Assembly (NCBI RefSeq): GCF_030253575.1
Contig: NC_080563.1
Span: forward strand, 35,015,001 to 35,079,000
Reading direction: 5' to 3'
DNA: 64,000 nucleotides
DNA from: Rhododendron vialii
Taxonomy: Eukaryota > Streptophyta > Magnoliopsida > Ericales > Ericaceae
The notes beneath the pieces are model-generated. The model had not been told where the DNA came from. It worked only from the letters and a program-made list of their open reading frames with translations, and made no database searches. Below, piece by piece: positions 58,076 through 64,000 of the stretch; position 1 is the first letter of the stretch; each line of letters opens with the position of its first letter. Position numbers and translations under genes: made by a program.

Positions 58076-58896
58076 GTGGGTTACCGTGGGTTAAGGAATG
58101 TCAAACTCTTGACATGAACCAAGTTATTAACGCTCTTTTTTGTCACTTCAGCTAGACCTCAAGTTCAGAGATTATCAATCTGAACCCCAAGAAGTTCCTA
58201 CTATGAAGGGAACACATTCAGCTTTCAAACAGGGGAATGTGCATGAGGTGGTTACGATTGATTAAGTTTTTAAATTTACCATCTTAGTGGGTTAGCGTGG
58301 GTTAAGGAGATCGAGTCAAACTCTCAACATGAACCTAGTTATCAACGCTAGCTAGCTCTTTAATTACCACCTGATCCAGATCTAAGGTTAAGAGATTAAC
58401 GATTTGAACCCCAAGAAATTCCTAATTTGACGGGAACATGTTAAGCTTTCAAAAAGGGATATGTGCATGAGGCGGTCACAATTCAATAAGTTTTAGTTTA
58501 CCATCTTATCCCTCAAAGCTAACTCAAGCCAGCTAAATTTCGTCATAACTTTGTCTAGTTTGGGGGTATTTTAGGAAAATGAAATATTCGCCCAACGACA
58601 CTGAATCTTGATTTTTTTTATTGGTGGAAATTGGCTTATTGCATCAAGTATATAATGTACACAATACCTAGGAGAAAATAAACAAGCCTGACTTCAAAAT
58701 TTACATTCAGAAAATACATGTCCAGAGTTCTTTCTAAAACACTTCCCTTGGCATATCAACACAAGTCCTAGTCTGTCTCTCAATCAGAAAGTCGAAGCCC
58801 AGGAAAAAAAATAACGAAATGAAACCAAAAAAAAAAATGAATTTAATATGTAGTTATATATGTACCAACATATATATTAACACCTACCGATATATT
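58076..58896. other. Repeat module B upstream of the Pep precursor, then module A again
   Basis: GTGGGTTAACGTGGGTTAAGG-like DNA at 58076 is repeated at about 58290 and again near 63650. Each copy is followed by GAACCCCAAGAA and TATGTGCATGAGG phrases. 58655-58800 is the second copy of module A. No coding region is seen. Confidence 0.55.
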
Positions 58897-59548
58897 TGTG
58901 GGGGGCCGGAATATCCATGGTTCGGAAGGTCCAGAGGGTTCTTTCGTACTCAGAACCAATAGGGCAGGACCCTCAGTTCGCTTGTAACATCACTGCACAT
59001 CGTGGGAAGGCACTCGATCTGCTGTTCCGCTGAGCATGTGCTAACCCCCAGAGGCTCTCCCAAGCGTATTCCCTTCCTGGCATGTTTTACCGCATGATCG
59101 CTCGGTAAGACCTTAGCACATTCGGCGGTATAAAGCTTTCATTCGGAAGGTACGTTATCATTCGGGAAAATATCTCAGGAATAGTGCTTACAAGTGGGAA
59201 TCAAAGGGTCATCTAGAAGCTTTCTACTTATGGCCGAAAATGACATGATCTAGAAGTTTTCTACTTATAGCCGAAAGTGGCATCATCTACTTGTCCAAAA
59301 CTCAAAGCCTTGCCTATACATAAGAGGTGATACCACAAGGTAAAGGATCTAATCTCTCTCATTCCTACAAACTTCACTAAAAGCATACTTTCCTCTAACT
59401 CTCGGGCTCTTACTAACTTGCTCGTCAGAGCATCTTCCCGGAGGTACACTCCCCTTCGGTTTTTAGGTACCCAGTTCATCGTTCTATATACCCTTTCACC
59501 ATACAACAGCAAGGAGGAAGAGGTTCAAGGATTTCTTCAGCCCCCACA
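58897..59548. mobile_element. Solo LTR (probably Gypsy-type)
   Basis: It begins TGTGGGGGGCC and ends GCCCCCACA (TG...CA ends in a short inverted repeat). It is flanked by the 5-bp target duplication ATATT (58892-58896 and 59549-59553). No internal retroelement DNA is present, so it arose by recombination between two LTRs. Length is 652 bp. Frames inside it (59261-59512 and 59418-59627) are not genes. Confidence 0.9.
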
Positions 59549-59655
59549 ATATTTTTACATCCCACAGCTTCGGCAGATCGCTTGGCCTTGTTCTACAAAG
59601 ACGAAATTATGGGGTGCAAGTAATTAAAGCTAGAGGAGGGCTGGGGTTGGATCAC

Positions 59656-59733
59656 TTAGTCCCATGTAGGGCCACTTCCAGAGTTAATAGGTGGTCTTGA
59701 AAGTCTCCTCCCAGCTGTTCTTGCTGCATCATC
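59656..59733 (-). pseudogene. Orphan second Pep exon (degenerate paralogue)
   Basis: This 78-base exon is the same length and phase as exon 2 of the 56770-57960 gene and follows the similar acceptor context AATGAATAG. It encodes GRRLSRPPINSGSGPTWD at its C-terminus. The core RPPINSG is kept, but the terminal Asn, important for receptor binding in the family, is replaced by Trp-Asp. No matching exon 1 lies upstream. The U2 block occupies that place, and only a scrap (GAATGGATTCTC near 63602) resembles the exon 1 start region. It is probably non-functional unless spliced to another exon. Confidence 0.65.
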
Positions 59734-60340
59734 CTATTCATTTACGGCATCAAATAAGCTGATTAACCATCCAAAATGTAAGCATACAGAGAGATATACC
59801 AACTTAAAATTTACAAACCACATAGAGTGTCAGACCTTATGAATTGACATCCATGTTTGCCTCTTCACTTGATAATTTAAGTGTTAGAAATCCGACACAA
59901 GAGTTTCTTTAGCTGGTCATGCTAATACAGAGCTAAACCGACTTCCTTAGTTTTGGATTTTGGAGGATTGATTTAAGTTTTCCACAGAATCTTATAATTG
60001 ATTTCTCTTTTATAAAAAAAAAACGTATAGGATTTGCTTTTTTGGGTTAGGTGGTGATCAAAGACAACATCAAAGCAATTTGCAGGGAAGATACTGGCGG
60101 TGACCGTTGTATGCTAGGCTGCTTAGATGGGAATTAATCTACTTCATATAGAAGCCCATCCTTCAATTTTCATACATTTTGGCTCACTTTTATTGCCACT
60201 GTCATAGTGGTGACCATTTGCTTAAATCGTTCATAATTTGGAAGTTGGGACTTATGTAACTTTCAATGCAAATGGCCATTTTATTGAGCCTCTTATATGG
60301 AGGGTGATTGCGTTTGGTAATGAAAATTTACAGTTGACAC

Positions 60341-61572
60341 ATGCTTCATCATATTATGACATGGAATGAAGGAAAACTCAGAAGTTGTGTTACCAAAAAT
60401 GAAACCAATGCCATATTGAAGATTCCTATTAGCATCACAAAGTCTGAAGATAAAGTAGTTTGGGGCCCCTACAAGTCTGGCAAATATACTGTCAAGTCAG
60501 GATATGTCCAAGCTTACAACTTGAAAGCTAGAGTGAGAATCCAGAGGCCCTCTTCTTCTCGTAGTATTCCTCAGAAAGTATGGACAAAGCTCTGGTCCAT
60601 TCCCACCATTCCAAAGGTACGTAACTTTATATGGAGAATTGTGTGTAATTGGATGGCATCTAAGGAAAATCTCTACAAGAAGAAATGTGCTCACTCCCCG
60701 CTTTGTCCGATCTGTGAGAAGGAAACCGAATCCATTGAGCATATTCTGTTCAGATGTTCATGGACTAAAGCTATCTGGTTTCGGTGTGGCCTAACTTACT
60801 GGATTAACGAGAAATCAACAGTAACGGTGGATAAATGGGCGGAAGATATTCTATGTGGTAGCATGGCTAAGGAAGCTGGAACTGAGGTGGTAGGTCTGGT
60901 GTTTCAAGTTTGCTGGTCCATATGGAAGGCACGTAATGATTGTGTTTTCAATGGTAACCTTCCTAACCCTAATAGAACAATTGCCATGGCAAACCTTGCA
61001 AACACAGATTACCTCTAGGCCACGTACGTACAAGGTTAGTGAAGGTAGGGGGGTTCTCAATAATCCTAGAAGAATGGAAAGGTGGGTTCCCCCCCACCCT
61101 ACCCCCTAGTCATTGCGTTAAATTCAATTGTGATGGAGCATTTTCGTCTTCCCACAGCAAAGCTGCCTTTGGTTTTTTAGCTAGAGATAGTGGTGTACAA
61201 GCTCTTTTTTGGAGATCTAGACGAATCATTGCCTCCTCGGCACTCTTTACAGAAGCTTGGGCCCTTCGTATAGCGTGTGGGGCTGCTACTGATATGGGCA
61301 CTATGGATGCAATTTTTGAATCTGATTGCAAGGAGCTGATCGACTATTTTTTGAAGGAAGGCCACCACTGCCAATGGGAAATTTCTTCGCTGGTTGCTGA
61401 TGTCAAATGTTGGGCTAAAGGGAGAAACTGGAAGTTCTCATGGGTCTACAGGGAACAAAATCGTGCAGCTCACAGGCTTGTTTCTTCAAGTTTTGATAGG
61501 AATTTTTGTATTTATCCAGGTTGTATCCCTCCTGGGATTGAGGATCTCATTGCTAGAGAAAAACCCCCTTAG
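60341..61572 (+). pseudogene. 5'-truncated LINE (L1-type) with zf-RVT and RNase H
   Basis: The first frame (60341-61018) has the reverse-transcriptase zinc-binding region: VWGPYKSGKYTVKSGY, LWSIPTIPKVRNFIWRI, then CPICEKETESIEHILFRC and a WSIWKARNDCVFNG tail. The second (61039-61572) is a plant RNase H-like domain: FNCDGAF, EAWALRIACGAA, FESDCKELIDY and VYREQNRAAHRL. A stop at 61018 separates them. The endonuclease and polymerase parts are missing. It sits in U2 block copy 2, while copy 1 lacks it at the matching point near 52350, so that site is close to an empty target. Confidence 0.88.
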
Positions 61573-62043
61573 TTTTTTATTTTATTTTATTTGTATCTCT
61601 GTTTGTCATTTCAAAAAAAATAAAATCTTCTATATGAAGCTGCAGTTTGTTCAAATACTTTTTTGGTTACGCGTGGATTTTTCTTTATGTGCAAGTCCTA
61701 GGCCATTACTATTCGTACGTATCATGGCAAGAGAAATTTATGGAGAATTTACAGTAGACTATTGCAAGTTAGAGCGGTTTCTATTATTCTCCTCATGAAA
61801 TTGGTGGTTCTGTTTAATTTTCCATGAAGTCGCTGCTATTATTTAGATTTCCAGATATAAAAAAAATCGATTTTCTCTCTATCGGGAGCATGAATACATA
61901 TATGCTGGCAAACATTTTCAAACGCAAAACCAATCACATGATAGGTAATCAGCAGGTTTCTCGTAGTCGTGGTTAAAGGAATACACACGCAGAGAGAGAG
62001 AGAGCAGTGCCCCTGAAAGAAGGCTCCAGTTTTGTGTTTTGCT

Positions 62044-62094
62044 TCCCACATCGTCTAAGCACCAAAAGGGAGAGAGATAAGATGACTAATAAAA
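62044..62094 (+). promoter_or_regulatory. U2 snRNA promoter (USE and TATA-like box)
   Basis: TCCCACATCG (62044-62053) matches the plant U-snRNA upstream sequence element and lies about 76 bases before the RNA start. TAATAAAA (62087-62094) is near -30. The spacing suits a Pol II-type plant snRNA promoter. Confidence 0.75.
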
Positions 62095-62119
62095 CAAGCA
62101 GACGACACATTCAGCACTC

Positions 62120-62317
62120 ATACCTTTCTCGGCCTTTTGGCTAAGATCAAGTGTAGTATCTGTTCTTATCAGTTTAATATCTGATACGTGGGCCATCGGT
62201 TCACATGATATTAAATTAATTTTTTGAGGGTGAGAGGCTCATCACAATAGCTTGCTATTGGAGTCTCTTGAGCGTCGCCTTGGCGTTGCACTACTGCCTT
62301 GGCCTGGCGCACCCCAC
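62120..62317 (+). ncRNA. U2: U2 spliceosomal snRNA, likely functional copy
   Basis: Plant U2 is recognised from its 5' end ATACCTTTCTCGGCCTTTTG, the branch-site pairing region GTGTAGTATCTGTTCTTATC, the Sm-binding region TAATTTTTTGA (about 62218-62228) and the 3' stem-loops with GCGTTGCACTACTG. A CAAAACGAGTTCCAAA downstream of 62317 resembles the plant 3'-end box (CA, spacer, AGTNNAA). Substitutions in stem IIb (GGTTCACATG) and loops III/IV show that it is a variant. U2 pairs with the intron branch site in the spliceosome. It is better preserved than 52748-52953. Confidence 0.85.
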
Positions 62318-64000
62318 CCAAAACGAGTTCCAAATTTTACATGGATGGGTGTTTTGAGCATAAAGATTCCACTGACCTATAAATAGTGGACCTAACCCTT
62401 GGCTATAAACAGTGGACCTAACCCTTGGGGATGCGGAAATAGACGAAAGACTTGGATTAGTGTTACATTCAACGTAGATGGCCAGTTTATTGAGCCCCTC
62501 ACGAAGGGTTCGGTGATGAAAAATTACAATCGCATGTTTCATCATTTTAAGACCCCTTTCCTATCCTACGACGAATCCATCGCCAATGCCTGTTGCCGCT
62601 TCAAAGCCATAGCCCAGCCGAAGCCTTAATCACCGGGTAGAAGAACCAGTTAGCGGCCAGGTTTTCCGGTGACGAAAGAGTAAACTGCCACTGAATCGAT
62701 AGTTGGAAACTTGGAATGGCTGGTGAATAAAATTGATGTTAATGGCTCTGCTGGAATTGGGTGACATTTTCTTTTGTTGTACTGGAATTCGTTTCAAACG
62801 AAGGGCGATATTTTCTACTATTGTTTTTGGTTGTAATTGCTCTGCTACCCTGATATTATTAGGGCTTGTCCTAATGTGATCAGTTCTATATGCTTTTGGT
62901 TGGAACCTTTCCAACTAATTGCGTTTTAGAGGATTCGATGGGGCATATGATTGTCGAGTAAGTTGGGTGCCAACTTGTTGGGATGCTTCCATCTTGTTGT
63001 AATGTCGTCTTCCTTCTTATCCATTTAATCTTCGTAACTCTCCAAAGGTTAATAAAATCTTGCTTTGCTGTTAAAAAGGGAACGTATTAAGCAGTTAAAA
63101 AGGGATATATTTGCATTAGGAGGTTACAACTCAGTAAGCTTTAAAGGGCTAACTGAAGTTGCCAAAATTTCACAACCTTGTCGAATTTTCTGTGTATTGT
63201 AGGAATATTCAACAAACCAGAAAAAATCTTGATTTCACTGGTGCGTGCCATCGGTCCATTGGAGTGCGTTTCCACATAGACTACAGGCTAATGGTAAAAG
63301 TCCAATTATGTGAATGGATCGAAATAGATGAAGAGTGACCCAGTTTATTGAGCCTCTTACACGGAGGGTGATTGGGGTTTGGTGAAAAAATTACAATTGC
63401 ATTCATCATCTTATGAAGTTGCGGTTTGTGCAGATTATGCAATCTGATAATTTGTTTCGATTAGCTTATGCGAGAGTATCATTCCGGCCCCATTTTGAAG
63501 CCACTGGTTTTGATAAGGGATCTGTTGATTTTGCCGTTCATGTAGAAAATATAGTTGATTGGATTCTCTAAAATTCGAACGCATCCAGATTCTCTAAAGT
63601 TTGAATGGATTCTCCCGTTCCTCATTCCCGTCATATATGTATACATAATGGGTTAGCGGGCGTTGAGGACAGTCCAAACACAACGTACTCTCGATATAAA
63701 CTAAGTTATAAACGCTACTTACGACTTGAGCTAGACCCTCATGTTCAGAGATTAACAATCTGACTATCTGAGCCCCAAGAAGTCCCTACTTTGCAGGGAA
63801 CTTATTAAGCTTTTGAAAAGGGATATGTGCATGAGGTGGTTACCATCTTCTCTAAATTTCACCACAACTTTGTCTAATATTCGGAGTATTGAACGAAATC
63901 AAAATATTTGCCCAAGTAGACCGATAAATCCTGACTCCGCTGTTGTGTGCCATAGGCATGCTTGTGTACTTGTAGAGATTGTATAGAGTCGCTGTGAGCA
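62318..64000. other. Right end: local repeats, module B and start of module A
   Basis: 63200-63260 and 63900-64000 carry the CTTGATTTCACTG/CTGACTCCGCTG-type lead-in to module A, and 63640-63900 is module B. The window ends inside module A (GATTGTATAGAGTCGCTGTG). No gene is seen before the edge. Confidence 0.5.

Larger units (their letters stand above)
59880..63590. repeat. U2-containing duplicated block, copy 2
   Basis: Counterpart of 51730-53220, enlarged by a LINE (about 60330-61795) and by local re-duplication of the TTTATTGAGCC segment (about 62480 and 63340). 59740-59880 and 62318-63590 contain no recognised gene. Confidence 0.8.

Noticed and set aside
1..64000. tRNA genes, rRNA, organelle DNA insertions
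   Set aside because: I looked for cloverleaf box motifs and plastid-like coding stretches and found none convincing. The only tRNA-like boxes are those of the SINE in HPPD intron 1.

Overview
The window is nuclear DNA from a flowering plant. It has spliced genes with GT-AG introns, AT-rich spacers full of MITEs, foldbacks, LTR and LINE debris, and plant-specific families: cysteine-rich receptor-like kinase, plant-type HPPD, plant U2 snRNA promoter and plant elicitor peptide precursor. The peptide resembles those of asterids, so an asterid (perhaps Ericales) is my best guess. That placement is inference.

Layout. (1) 1-26.6 kb holds a large direct duplication. Each copy has a cysteine-rich receptor-like kinase gene (CRK, minus strand) followed by part of a TTF-zinc-finger/hAT transposase pseudogene. 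CRK-A is cut by the left window edge, with only its ectodomain and membrane exons inside. CRK-B (13738-18699) is complete: seven exons whose splice phases join into a 666-residue protein with all kinase landmarks. Between them lie a third CRK upstream region without a gene and a Mutator-like element with a CACTA element nested in one arm. A large CRK-B intron carries a Mutator-type element with a Stowaway MITE inside it. (2) 25.8-44.5 kb is mostly transposon debris: the longer hAT pseudogene, split by a poly-C/poly-G-tipped foldback; a Tourist-like MITE; LTR fragments; a four-armed foldback built from a coiled-coil gene fragment; a long-inverted-repeat element; and a frameshifted MULE transposase gene with a MITE in its intron. 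(3) 44.7-49.7 kb is an intact three-exon 4-hydroxyphenylpyruvate dioxygenase gene (445 aa) with a SINE-like insertion just inside intron 1. (4) 50-64 kb is a second duplicated array. It interleaves two U2 snRNA copies (one decayed, one with promoter) with a two-exon gene that I read as a plant elicitor peptide precursor (PROPEP), a second orphan Pep exon, a solo LTR and a 5'-truncated LINE.

Functionally, CRKs act at the plasma membrane in stress and immune signalling, and Peps are damage-released ligands of PEPR receptor kinases. The window therefore has expanding immune-type families at both ends and a housekeeping enzyme of tyrosine catabolism and plastoquinone/tocopherol synthesis in between. 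Nothing in the sequence shows that these genes are co-regulated. The most notable items are the PROPEP array, which repeat order suggests continues past the right edge, and the foldback loci that could make double-stranded RNA.
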